Made by a program: the position numbers and the translations under genes. Below the pieces are notes generated by a model, which was not told the origin of the DNA, did not search any database, and saw only the letters and a program-made list of their open reading frames with translations. A DNA stretch of 6,648 nt from Bacteroidota bacterium (GTDB taxonomy: Bacteria; Bacteroidota; Bacteroidia; Chitinophagales; Chitinophagaceae). The stretch lies in the NCBI GenBank assembly GCA_947461985.1, contig CANHNT010000113.1, positions 1-6,648 of the forward strand, given 5' to 3'. Numbering within the stretch: the stretch's first letter is position 1; every line of letters starts with the position of its first letter. Shown piece after piece: positions 1 through 5,928 of this stretch.

Positions 1-1982
1 CTATTGGTAAATATTTTTTCTAAATTTTCTTTTTCGATGGAATTGTCTCCACTGAGCAAATGGATGTCATAGTGTTGTTTAAAAGAATTCAACAATTCAG
101 TAATGCCAGCTCTGTATTTATTTTTAATTTCAAAATAACCTACAATTTCATCGTTGATTTTAAAAAATACTGTCGAATAGATGAATTTATTTTCTTTGGT
201 AACTCCTACCCAATTCGCCGACCCTAACATGATTTTTTTGCTGTCAATCATACCTTCTATTCCTTTTCCATTGATTGAGTTAAAATTTTCAACTGAAAAA
301 ATTTCATTGGTTTCAATATAATTTACAATGGCTCTGCTTAACGGATGGGTAGATTGGAACGCTAATGAATAGGCTAATGTTAGCTCATGATGCGTTAAGT
401 CTTTTCCAATAAAATCTACATTAGAAGTACTTGTTTCAGTTATCGTTCCTGTTTTGTCGAAAACCAACGAGTTTACTTTTTTCATTCTTTCTAAAACAGC
501 TGCATTTTTAATATACAATCCATTGGAAGCAAGAATAGTTAAAATATTTCCATAAGTAAATGTGCTACTTAATAACAATGCACAAGGACAAGCTACTATC
601 CAAACAGTAATTAATGAAGTTAACCCTACCGAATATTGGCCTTTTGCAGACCAGTAAATCATAGATAAAATACCTAGCCCTAAAACAATTGCTGAAAAAT
701 AAATATTTATTTTTTCTGTTGTCAAAACTGTATTTGAATGAAACTTTAATTGTTGATTACTATTCCACAAATCAGTAATATAGATTTGTGTTGGTTTTTT
801 TGATACTTTTAAACGAGTGGCTGTACTTTGTTGAATAGCACCGGCATAAATTGTTTCGCCTCGATGCTTTTCAATCCAATTGCTTTCACCGGTTACAAAA
901 CTATAATCATACCAAGCGTTTTCATCCATTAAAATAGCATCTGCTGGCACCACTTCTAAATGTCGAGTTACAATTTCATCACCAACCAATATTTGGGTTA
1001 ATGGGGTACTTTTTTCAACCCCATTTATTTTTTTGTTTACTGCAATGGGCAAATAAGAAGCAAATGTTTTTTGAAAAGTTAGGTAATTGTAGCTTTTGTT
1101 TTGAAAGAAACGACCCAACAACATAAAAAATACGATTCCTGACATGCTGTCTAAATATCCTAACTTATTGTAGCCAAAAGTTAACACCAAACTGACGATA
1201 AATGCAATCACAATCGCTAACGTGATGGGCACATCGATATTGATTTTTTTTTGTTTTATGATTTGGTATGAACTTACAAAAAACGCTTCGGCGCAATAAA
1301 AAAACACAGGCAATGACAGTGCGACAGTTAAATAATTAAATAGCTTGTTAAGTATTCCATCGGTATAAAAATGACCTTCGGAAAAATAATGCGGCAAACT
1401 CAGCATCATAATATTTCCAAAACAAAACCCGGCAATTCCTATTTTATATAGTTGAGATCGATTTGATTTTGTAGTTTGCTTTTCGGTTAAATCTTCTAAC
1501 GACAAATTGGGCTCGTAACCAATTTTTTTTAACCAAATGACTATTTCTTTCAGCGAAATTTTTTCTTCATCAAATACTAATTGCAATTGTTTTTGCAAAA
1601 AATCTACTTTTGAAGAAGAGATCCCCTCATTGAGTTTGCACATATTTTCTAACAACCAAATGCAAGAACTACAATGCATGTGCGGAATGGTAAAATTTAT
1701 ATGAACAACGGTACCATTTCTAAATTTAATTAATTTTTCAGTAGTCGATTGGTCATCTAAAAAATCGTAATAACTCGTGGTGTGGGTATTTTTTTGAGTA
1801 GCACCCGGATTGTGTGTGATCGCATAATAATTGCATAAATTATTTTCTGAAAGAATTTGAAAAACAGATTGGCATCCTGTACAACAAAAATCTTTATCAT
1901 CGTATTGAATGATGGTGTTTTGACAAACGTCTCCACAATGATAACAATGAATCTTTTGGAAAATTGCTTTTTGTTGTGCCAC
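1..1982 (-). CDS. ccoI: CcoI/FixI-type copper-translocating P-type ATPase (3' end cut by window edge)
   Basis: This is an inner-membrane P1B-type ATPase expected to move copper for assembly of cbb3-type cytochrome oxidase. The open frame gives 660 residues before the left edge, so only the C-terminus is missing. In order it shows: a cysteine-rich N-terminal domain (C13, C16, C20, C33, C34, C37), as in the metal-binding region of this subfamily; a heavy-metal-associated domain with HCSSC (C104, C107); transmembrane helices from about residue 180; the actuator motif TGES (364-367); the ion-path motif CPC (465-467); the phosphorylation motif DKTGT (D509); the nucleotide-binding HP pair (H546, P547); and a GDN hinge motif (645-647). 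No ATG lies in frame before residue 102. The GTG at 1980-1982 is the only conventional start that keeps the N-terminal domain; AAGGAG sits almost on top of it. The CPC is followed by ALLLSST rather than the common ALATP, which I recall as normal for Bacteroidota CcoI. A FNR-like box lies upstream. Neighbouring cco oxidase genes to the left are an inference. Confidence 0.93.
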   Translation of the reverse strand, partial: MAQQKAIFQKIHCYHCGDVCQNTIIQYDDKDFCCTGCQSVFQILSENNLCNYYAITHNPGATQKNTHTTSYYDFLDDQSTTEKLIKFRNGTVVHINFTIPHMHCSSCIWLLENMCKLNEGISSSKVDFLQKQLQLVFDEEKISLKEIVIWLKKIGYEPNLSLEDLTEKQTTKSNRSQLYKIGIAGFCFGNIMMLSLPHYFSEGHFYTDGILNKLFNYLTVALSLPVFFYCAEAFFVSSYQIIKQKKINIDVPITLAIVIAFIVSLVLTFGYNKLGYLDSMSGIVFFMLLGRFFQNKSYNYLTFQKTFASYLPIAVNKKINGVEKSTPLTQILVGDEIVTRHLEVVPADAILMDENAWYDYSFVTGESNWIEKHRGETIYAGAIQQSTATRLKVSKKPTQIYITDLWNSNQQLKFHSNTVLTTEKINIYFSAIVLGLGILSMIYWSAKGQYSVGLTSLITVWIVACPCALLLSSTFTYGNILTILASNGLYIKNAAVLERMKKVNSLVFDKTGTITETSTSNVDFIGKDLTHHELTLAYSLAFQSTHPLSRAIVNYIETNEIFSVENFNSINGKGIEGMIDSKKIMLGSANWVGVTKENKFIYSTVFFKINDEIVGYFEIKNKYRAGITELLNSFKQHYDIHLLSGDNSIEKENLEKIFTN

Positions 1983-2002
1983 TCCTTGTATTATTTTCTG
2001 TG

Positions 2003-2010
2003 CAAAGGTG
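2003..2010 (-). promoter_or_regulatory. Candidate -7 promoter element of ccoI
   Basis: On the minus strand this reads CACCTTTG, which matches the Bacteroidota -7 consensus TAnnTTTG except at the first base. It would place transcription start near 1998, giving a short leader of about 16 nt before the GTG. No good -33 element is seen 19 bp upstream (TATT at 2030-2033), as is common for promoters that need an activator. The assignment is inferred from sequence alone. Confidence 0.4.
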
Positions 2011-2030
2011 ACACTATATTACTTTTTAAA

Positions 2031-2048
2031 ATATGACGAATATCATAT
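2031..2048. promoter_or_regulatory. FNR/FixK-like operator upstream of ccoI
   Basis: The arms ATATGAC (2031-2037) and ATCATAT (2042-2048) flank a 4-bp spacer and match as an inverted repeat at 6 of 7 positions. The layout resembles the FNR box (TTGAT, four bases, ATCAA), with A in place of the first T of each half-site. Its centre at 2039.5 lies about 41.5 bp upstream of the start inferred from the -7 candidate, the usual spacing for a class II activator site. The Crp/Fnr regulator encoded next door is the obvious candidate to bind it. Confidence 0.6.
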
Positions 2049-2073
2049 ACAAGAAAAAAATTACCCGTCCTTT

Positions 2074-2784
2074 TTAATCATACAAATGAGCAGTAGCATA
2101 CAAATGCGCTTCATCTACAATCTTAATTTTCTTTTGTTCTAATTCCAAAAAACCTTCTTTTTTAAATTCACTTAAAATTCGAATCAACGATTCTGTAGCG
2201 GTTCCAACTAAATTAGCCAACTCTTCTCTCGACAATGTTACGTTCAAGGTTATGCCATCATCTTCAACACCATATTTCTTTTTCAAAGTCAACAAAGTTT
2301 CTGCAACACGCTCTCTTACAGGTTTTTGAGCTAAATCTGAAATTTTAATTTCTGCATTTTTCAAATCGTCAGTCAATAACTTCATTATCTTTTTAGATAT
2401 TGATACATTCTCCTCCATCATTGTTTGAACAAGTTTTCGGGGCAAATAACACAAGGTAGTTTCTTCCAAAGCAGTAGCACCGCATTGATAATTTTCATCG
2501 CTCATAAATGCCCTGTAGCCAACCACATCTGCATCAGTGGCTAATCTTACAATCTGTTCTTTCCCTTCACTTCCTCTGCGAAATACTTTTATTTTCCCTT
2601 TTTTAACGCAATACAAACCATGCGGCTTTGTGTCTTGTAAAAACAAAACTTGCCCTTTGTGCAATTGAACAATTGTTTTTTCGTAATTTAAATTCTCAAA
2701 TTCATTATCAGTCAAATCGGAAAAAACAGATATTTTACAATTTGGGCATTCCCTACAATCGTAACTACAATGACCTATATCCAT
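2074..2784 (-). CDS. Crp/Fnr-family transcriptional regulator, FNR-like with N-terminal Cys cluster
   Basis: This 236-residue cytoplasmic DNA-binding protein is a likely oxygen or redox sensor. The N-terminus carries C6, C10, C13 and C16. The first three have the CxxxCxxC spacing found at the start of E. coli FNR, and C112 (in TTLCYLP) sits where FNR has its fourth ligand, C122. A cyclic-nucleotide-binding-type beta barrel covers about residues 35-115, the dimerisation helix about 118-150, and the winged helix-turn-helix about 155-220, with recognition helix TESLIRILSEF (197-207). E198 and R202 match the DNA-contacting E209 and R213 of FNR; I201 replaces S212. The 89-bp gap downstream to ccoI holds a matching operator, so control of ccoI, and probably of the oxidase genes beyond it, is inferred. 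The ATG at 2784 places the Cys cluster at the extreme N-terminus, as expected. No clear terminator follows the stop codon. It could instead respond to NO or another redox signal. Confidence 0.93.
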   Translation of the reverse strand: MDIGHCSYDCRECPNCKISVFSDLTDNEFENLNYEKTIVQLHKGQVLFLQDTKPHGLYCVKKGKIKVFRRGSEGKEQIVRLATDADVVGYRAFMSDENYQCGATALEETTLCYLPRKLVQTMMEENVSISKKIMKLLTDDLKNAEIKISDLAQKPVRERVAETLLTLKKKYGVEDDGITLNVTLSREELANLVGTATESLIRILSEFKKEGFLELEQKKIKIVDEAHLYATAHLYD

Positions 2785-2822
2785 TTCATATATTTTTTTT
2801 CAGCAACGTAAAAATACAACAT

Positions 2823-2830
2823 GAAATATA
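2823..2830 (-). promoter_or_regulatory. Weak candidate -7 element for the Crp/Fnr regulator gene
   Basis: The minus strand reads TATATTTC, seven of eight to the Bacteroidota -7 consensus, about 40 bp upstream of the ATG at 2784. I found no convincing partner at -33. In such AT-rich DNA a chance match is quite possible. Confidence 0.2.
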
Positions 2831-2834
2831 ATAA

Positions 2835-2880
2835 ACTACTTGTTTTTTTTATTAGAAATTAAAATTGTAAAACAAGTACT
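2835..2880. repeat. Imperfect 12-bp inverted repeat upstream of the Crp/Fnr gene
   Basis: The arms 2835-2846 (ACTACTTGTTTT) and 2869-2880 (AAAACAAGTACT) pair at 11 of 12 positions around a 22-base AT-rich loop. It lies in the 156-bp gap between the fabH stop and the regulator start. No U-tract follows it in the minus direction, so it is a poor intrinsic terminator for fabH. An operator for the regulator gene, or a structured leader, is equally possible. Confidence 0.45.
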
Positions 2881-2940
2881 ATTAATCTGTACGCATTTTA
2901 TGTAAATTTTACTATAAAAAAAGCATGCCTAAGTCGAATA

Positions 2941-3939
2941 TTATTTAGTGTCGTATGCCCATTTTATATAAGTGCTTCCCCAAGTAAAACCACCTCCAAA
3001 AGCGGCTAAAATAAGGTTGTCTCCTTTTTTTAATTTGCTTTCCCATTCCCACAAACAAAGTGGCAATGTTCCATTGGTTGTATTTCCAAATTTTTGGATA
3101 TTAATCATTACTTTATCTTCTGAAACACCCATTCTGTCACGGGTAGCATCAATAATCCGTTTATTAGCCTGATGAGGCACTAACCAAGTAACATCTTCAT
3201 TCGTAAGGTTGTTTCGTTGCATAATATCGTATGCCACATCTGCCATATTTTTTACGGCAAATTTAAAAACGGTTTGCCCTTCTTGATACACAAAATGTTC
3301 CTTAGCCATTACGGTTTCAATAGTGGCTGGTCGCACCGAACCACCTGCCTTTTGGTGTAAATGTACGCGACCAGCTCCATCAGAACGAAGTATACTGTCC
3401 ACAATCCCAAATCCTTCGGTATTCGGTTCCAACAACACAGCGCCACATCCATCACCAAAAATGATGCAAGTAGCACGGTCTTCAAAGTTCAAAATAGAGC
3501 TCATTTTATCGCCCCCTACCACAATTACTTTTTTAAATTTTCCAGTTTCAATAAATTGAGCAGCCGTAGTTAAGGAATACAAAAAACCCGAGCAAGCTGC
3601 ATTAATATCATATCCAAAGGCATTTTTCATACCTAACTTATCGGTTATTACATTGGCCGTTGCCGGAAAAGTAAAATCTGGGGTAGTAGTAGCGCAAATT
3701 AGCAATTCGATTTCCATAGGATCGATGCCCGTTTTATCAAAAATTTGTTGCACTGCCTTAACTGCCATGTCGGAAGTACCTAAACCTTCTCCTTTTAAAA
3801 TTCGCCGTTCCTTAATGCCTGTTCTAGAAGTTATCCATTCATCGTTCGTATCAACAATTTTAGCTAAATCAAAATTGCTCAAAATGTCTTCAGGAACATA
3901 TCCTCCAACACACGTAATAGCAGCTTGTATTTTTGTCAT
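2941..3939 (-). CDS. fabH: Beta-ketoacyl-ACP synthase III
   Basis: This 332-residue cytoplasmic thiolase-fold enzyme condenses an acyl-CoA (classically acetyl-CoA) with malonyl-ACP to start type II fatty-acid synthesis. The Cys-His-Asn triad is plain: C116 in INAACSGFLY, H256 in VPHQANKRI and N286 in FGNTTNGT. The family motifs TNDEWITSRTGIKERRI (31-47) and the C-terminal AAFGGGFTWGS (312-322) are present. The length is normal and the ATG at 3939 gives the usual start just before the first beta strand. The common fabH neighbours rpmF and plsX are not beside it. It stands between a decayed T9SS gene and the Crp/Fnr regulator, so it may be a second copy in the genome; this is inference. No strong promoter is seen, but a perfect hairpin lies about 67-92 bp upstream. 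The sequence does not decide between straight- and branched-chain primer preference. Confidence 0.95.
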   Translation of the reverse strand: MTKIQAAITCVGGYVPEDILSNFDLAKIVDTNDEWITSRTGIKERRILKGEGLGTSDMAVKAVQQIFDKTGIDPMEIELLICATTTPDFTFPATANVITDKLGMKNAFGYDINAACSGFLYSLTTAAQFIETGKFKKVIVVGGDKMSSILNFEDRATCIIFGDGCGAVLLEPNTEGFGIVDSILRSDGAGRVHLHQKAGGSVRPATIETVMAKEHFVYQEGQTVFKFAVKNMADVAYDIMQRNNLTNEDVTWLVPHQANKRIIDATRDRMGVSEDKVMINIQKFGNTTNGTLPLCLWEWESKLKKGDNLILAAFGGGFTWGSTYIKWAYDTK

Positions 3940-4005
3940 TTTTTATTTTTTGGAGTGGTAAAGTTAATCGTTTCAACGTAAAGATGTTAGCTATTTTTTT
4001 TAATC

Positions 4006-4031
4006 TACTTAAAATGAACCCATTTTAAGTA
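4006..4031. repeat. Perfect 11-bp inverted repeat with 4-bp spacer upstream of fabH
   Basis: The arms TACTTAAAATG (4006-4016) and CATTTTAAGTA (4021-4031) are exact reverse complements around AACC. It lies 67-92 bp upstream of the fabH ATG and just past the terminator of the T9SS remnant. Neither strand has a U-tract directly after it, so it does not look like an intrinsic terminator. A dimeric repressor or activator site for fabH, or an RNA hairpin, are the likely readings. Confidence 0.6.
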
Positions 4032-4039
4032 ATACACAC

Positions 4040-4071
4040 AAAAAAGTCAACCAATACTGATTGCCTTTTTT
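4040..4071. terminator. Bidirectional intrinsic terminator after the T9SS gene remnant
   Basis: The arms 4040-4053 and 4058-4071 form a 14-bp stem around a 4-base loop, with one G-A mismatch and one G-U wobble when read on the minus strand. The stem has six A at its base and ends in six T on either strand. It begins 19 bases after the stop codon of the remnant at 4090, where a terminator for that minus-strand gene belongs. Confidence 0.7.
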
Positions 4072-4089
4072 AAATAAATGAAGGAATTG

Positions 4090-4278
4090 TTATTTTATAA
4101 ATTTGCTACTTGTTTCTCCATTATTTCCTTTTATTTGAATCATGTAAACTCCTTTAGCAAATGAAGTAGTATTAATTGGTGTTGTGCTATTTTTCCCTTT
4201 GATTGATGATGTTTGATAAACCACTTTACCGTTTAAATCAACTACAGAAAGAGTAATATTATCGTCTTGATTTAAGTT
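4090..4278 (-). pseudogene. 3' remnant of a secreted-protein gene: T9SS type A C-terminal sorting domain
   Basis: Reading the minus strand gives 62 residues ending at TAA 4090-4092. They include VVDLNGKVVYQ, then INTTSFAKGVYMIQIKG, then NGETSSKFIK. This is the typical end of a T9SS type A sorting domain (Por secretion tail), which directs large secreted or surface proteins of Bacteroidota through the type IX system. The frame is closed at its 5' side by TGA (complement of 4279-4281), no start codon leads into it, and no related sequence continues upstream. Only the last strands of the domain remain, and the parent protein cannot be named. The terminator that follows is intact. A sequencing frameshift could in principle fake the stop, but no continuing frame is visible upstream in 4282-4381. 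Confidence 0.8.
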
Positions 4279-4334
4279 TCAAATGTAACTTAAAATATAG
4301 CTATCTTAAAAATATCAAATGTTAAATTTATTAA

Positions 4335-4365
4335 TTTGAAAACAATTTTTTAAGCCCTATCATTG
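4335..4365 (+). promoter_or_regulatory. Bacteroidota-type promoter for the 70-residue membrane protein gene
   Basis: TTTG at 4335-4338, a 19-bp spacer, then TATCATTG at 4358-4365 fit the Bacteroidota sigma consensus (TTTG, 19-21 bp, TAnnTTTG) with one mismatch. Transcription would start near 4370, giving a leader of about 12 nt before the ATG at 4382. Confidence 0.55.
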
Positions 4366-4381
4366 CAAAAAATTTAGATGC

Positions 4382-4594
4382 ATGCAAAACCCTAAAAAAT
4401 GGAAACTGATTTTATTAGTGTGGTGTGGAATTTATCCATGTATAACGTTATTATCAGTGACTGTTGTTCCATTGCTAAAAAACTTGCCTATATACCTAAA
4501 AACGTTAGTAATGACGATTATTTTAGTACCCATAATGGTCTTAGTAATTATTCCTACTATTCATAAATATTTTCATATTTGGTTACGGAAATAA
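4382..4594 (+). CDS. Small two-helix membrane protein, hypothetical
   Basis: This 70-residue protein has a basic start (PKKWK) and two hydrophobic helices at about residues 9-30 and 39-60, joined by a short loop (LLKNLPIYLK). It ends in a basic tail (WLRK). The spacing of KWK, IYP, LP, TLV and ILVP matches, as I recall it, the membrane segment at the C-terminus of COG3224 proteins (antibiotic-biosynthesis monooxygenase-like). Here it stands alone, without the monooxygenase domain. It is the only plus-strand gene in the window, has its own promoter candidate, and converges on the TPR gene with a shared terminator just past its stop. The pattern of conserved-looking prolines and the promoter argue for a real gene. 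Its function is unknown. Confidence 0.72.
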   Translation: MQNPKKWKLILLVWCGIYPCITLLSVTVVPLLKNLPIYLKTLVMTIILVPIMVLVIIPTIHKYFHIWLRK

Positions 4595-4597
4595 AAA

Positions 4598-4623
4598 AAG
4601 AGGCTCCCAATTGGTTGCCTCTT
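4598..4623. terminator. Shared terminator between the TPR gene and the 70-residue gene
   Basis: The arms AAGAGGC (4598-4604) and GCCTCTT (4617-4623) pair perfectly around a 12-base loop that contains the palindrome CCAATTGG. On the minus strand the hairpin runs straight into seven T (4593-4599), making it a strong terminator for the TPR gene that ends at 4645. On the plus strand only TT and then AAATTT follow, so termination of the 70-residue gene there may be weaker. Confidence 0.85.
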
Positions 4624-4644
4624 AAATTTGTATTACAATTATTA

Positions 4645-5304
4645 TTATCCAGGTATTCTCGAAATATATTTGTCCATTTCTTTTAACTGATTAACTATCA
4701 TTTCATTTTTAGGTTTACACGCTTTTGCTTTTTGATAGTATAATTTCATTCCTTTAAAATCACGTCGTTCCCCACAAATGCTTGACAATTGCAAATAGGC
4801 CGATGCCTCAGAATCTTTATCGGGTAAACCTATTGAAACCGCTTTGCGCAAATTTTCATACGCTTCTTTTTTGTTTCCTTTTTTGTAAGAAATCATTCCC
4901 AATTGCAAATAAGCACCGCCTTGCACACTTTTATCATCAATCCCTGCTTCTAAACTTTTGCGAATGTCGCTTTCTGCATCTTCATAATTTTCGCTCATGG
5001 TTGAGAAGTTAGACTTGAGCATATAATATGCAGAGCGAACAGGTTTGTACAATAAATTAGGATATTTTACTCGATTTAATAAATCTTTTGCGCCATCAAA
5101 ATCACCACTTTCTACATGTTTTTGAATCAACGTTATTGGACCAATCATGAAATGAGCAACCACCATTAAAATAGCAATTAAAAAAAACAACCAACTCACA
5201 TAAATGCCCGATTTGGTTTGTATGGTAATAAGAATACCTAATACTATCAATAATATTGCAATTGGTAATCGGTATAAAACTAATATTCTTCGTAAAAATG
5301 CCAT
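4645..5304 (-). CDS. Membrane-anchored tetratricopeptide-repeat protein
   Basis: This 219-residue protein has two N-terminal transmembrane helices (about 11-30 and 33-54) followed by a soluble TPR domain. The repeats start near residues 59 (short, degenerate), 92, 131 and 169; the best is AYLQLGMISYKKGNKKEAYE (131-150). It has no enzyme motif. TPR arrays usually bind other proteins, so a scaffold role at the inner membrane is likely, but the partner is unknown. It follows tsaC by 53 bp on the same strand and is the last gene before the terminator at 4598-4623. A weak internal promoter candidate lies in the gap. The pairing of a TPR membrane protein with tsaC may reflect only operon order. Confidence 0.85.
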   Translation of the reverse strand: MAFLRRILVLYRLPIAILLIVLGILITIQTKSGIYVSWLFFLIAILMVVAHFMIGPITLIQKHVESGDFDGAKDLLNRVKYPNLLYKPVRSAYYMLKSNFSTMSENYEDAESDIRKSLEAGIDDKSVQGGAYLQLGMISYKKGNKKEAYENLRKAVSIGLPDKDSEASAYLQLSSICGERRDFKGMKLYYQKAKACKPKNEMIVNQLKEMDKYISRIPG

Positions 5305-5320
5305 AAATTTATTTAAGTTG

Positions 5321-5351
5321 CGAATCTACACGTTTTTAAAAGAATATAAAA
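5321..5351 (-). promoter_or_regulatory. Weak promoter candidate for the TPR gene
   Basis: On the minus strand TTTT (5348-5351), a 19-bp spacer and TAGATTCG (5321-5328) approximate the Bacteroidota consensus with one mismatch in each element. It could give the TPR gene expression separate from tsaC. The support is thin in such AT-rich DNA. Confidence 0.25.
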
Positions 5352-5357
5352 GTAGGA

Positions 5358-5924
5358 TTATCTAATTTTTAAAAATTCTCCTGATGGCAATAATTTTAAG
5401 ATGCTTGAAGGGGCAGAAATGGTTTCATCGTCTTGTCGATGATGCACAATATAATCTACTTGTTTTTTAATAACATCTTCCACCGTAGAATAAATGCTTG
5501 GTGAAATTGCCCCACTCAAATTAGCCGATGTAGAAACAATGGGTTTTTTGGTGCGTTTGATTAATGACCTACAAAAAGCATCTTTCGTAATTCGAACTGC
5601 AATGCTGCCATCGGCTGCAATTAAAGATGTTGGCAAATTTATAGCATTGTCATAAATAATAGTTGTAGGCACTTCAAAGTGTGCGATCATCGATTGCAAA
5701 TCGGGCAAGGGATTGGCTATGTATTTTGACAATTGCTTTGCATCAGTCATCAATAAAATAAAACTTTTTTCAGCAGGGCGTTGTTTGATATTGTAAATTT
5801 TTTCAATGGCAATTTCATCATCTGCCAAACAGCCTAACCCCCAAATAGTATCGGTAGGATATAAAACAACTCCATGTTGGGTAAATGTTTTTAAACTTTC
5901 TTGAATATCGTTTTCGTAAATCAT
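5358..5924 (-). CDS. tsaC: Threonylcarbamoyl-AMP synthase (TsaC/YrdC family)
   Basis: This cytoplasmic enzyme makes threonylcarbamoyl-AMP from threonine, bicarbonate and ATP, the first step of the t6A modification at position 37 of tRNAs that read ANN codons. The 188 residues form a single YrdC domain: YPTDTIWGL (22-30), IKQRPAEKSF (46-55) with the basic nucleotide-binding residues, DGSIAVRI (105-112), STSANLSG (131-138) and PSSILKL (172-178). The length matches the short TsaC type; the C-terminal extension of Sua5 proteins is absent. The ATG at 5924 begins only 4 bases after the glycosyltransferase stop, so the two are very likely co-transcribed and perhaps translationally coupled. There is no Shine-Dalgarno site, as is common in this phylum. 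Some YrdC homologues have other roles, so the exact activity is a family-level call. Confidence 0.93.
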   Translation of the reverse strand: MIYENDIQESLKTFTQHGVVLYPTDTIWGLGCLADDEIAIEKIYNIKQRPAEKSFILLMTDAKQLSKYIANPLPDLQSMIAHFEVPTTIIYDNAINLPTSLIAADGSIAVRITKDAFCRSLIKRTKKPIVSTSANLSGAISPSIYSTVEDVIKKQVDYIVHHRQDDETISAPSSILKLLPSGEFLKIR

Positions 5925-5928
5925 TTGA

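Noticed and set aside
2628..2831. Plus-strand open frame opposite the start of the Crp/Fnr gene
   Set aside because: It overlaps the conserved Cys-rich N-terminus of the regulator and shows no family similarity.
2916..2928. GCATGC followed on the minus strand by seven T, as a fabH terminator
   Set aside because: The palindrome is too short and has no loop, so no stable hairpin can form ahead of the T run.
3323..3573. Plus-strand open frames opposite fabH (also at 2972-3172 and 3653-3961)
   Set aside because: They lie wholly or mostly opposite the well-supported fabH, show no domain or membrane pattern, and look like shadow frames.
4782..5012. Plus-strand open frame opposite the TPR gene
   Set aside because: Its composition mirrors the TPR gene, it has no recognisable motif, and the opposite frame has clear TPR repeats.
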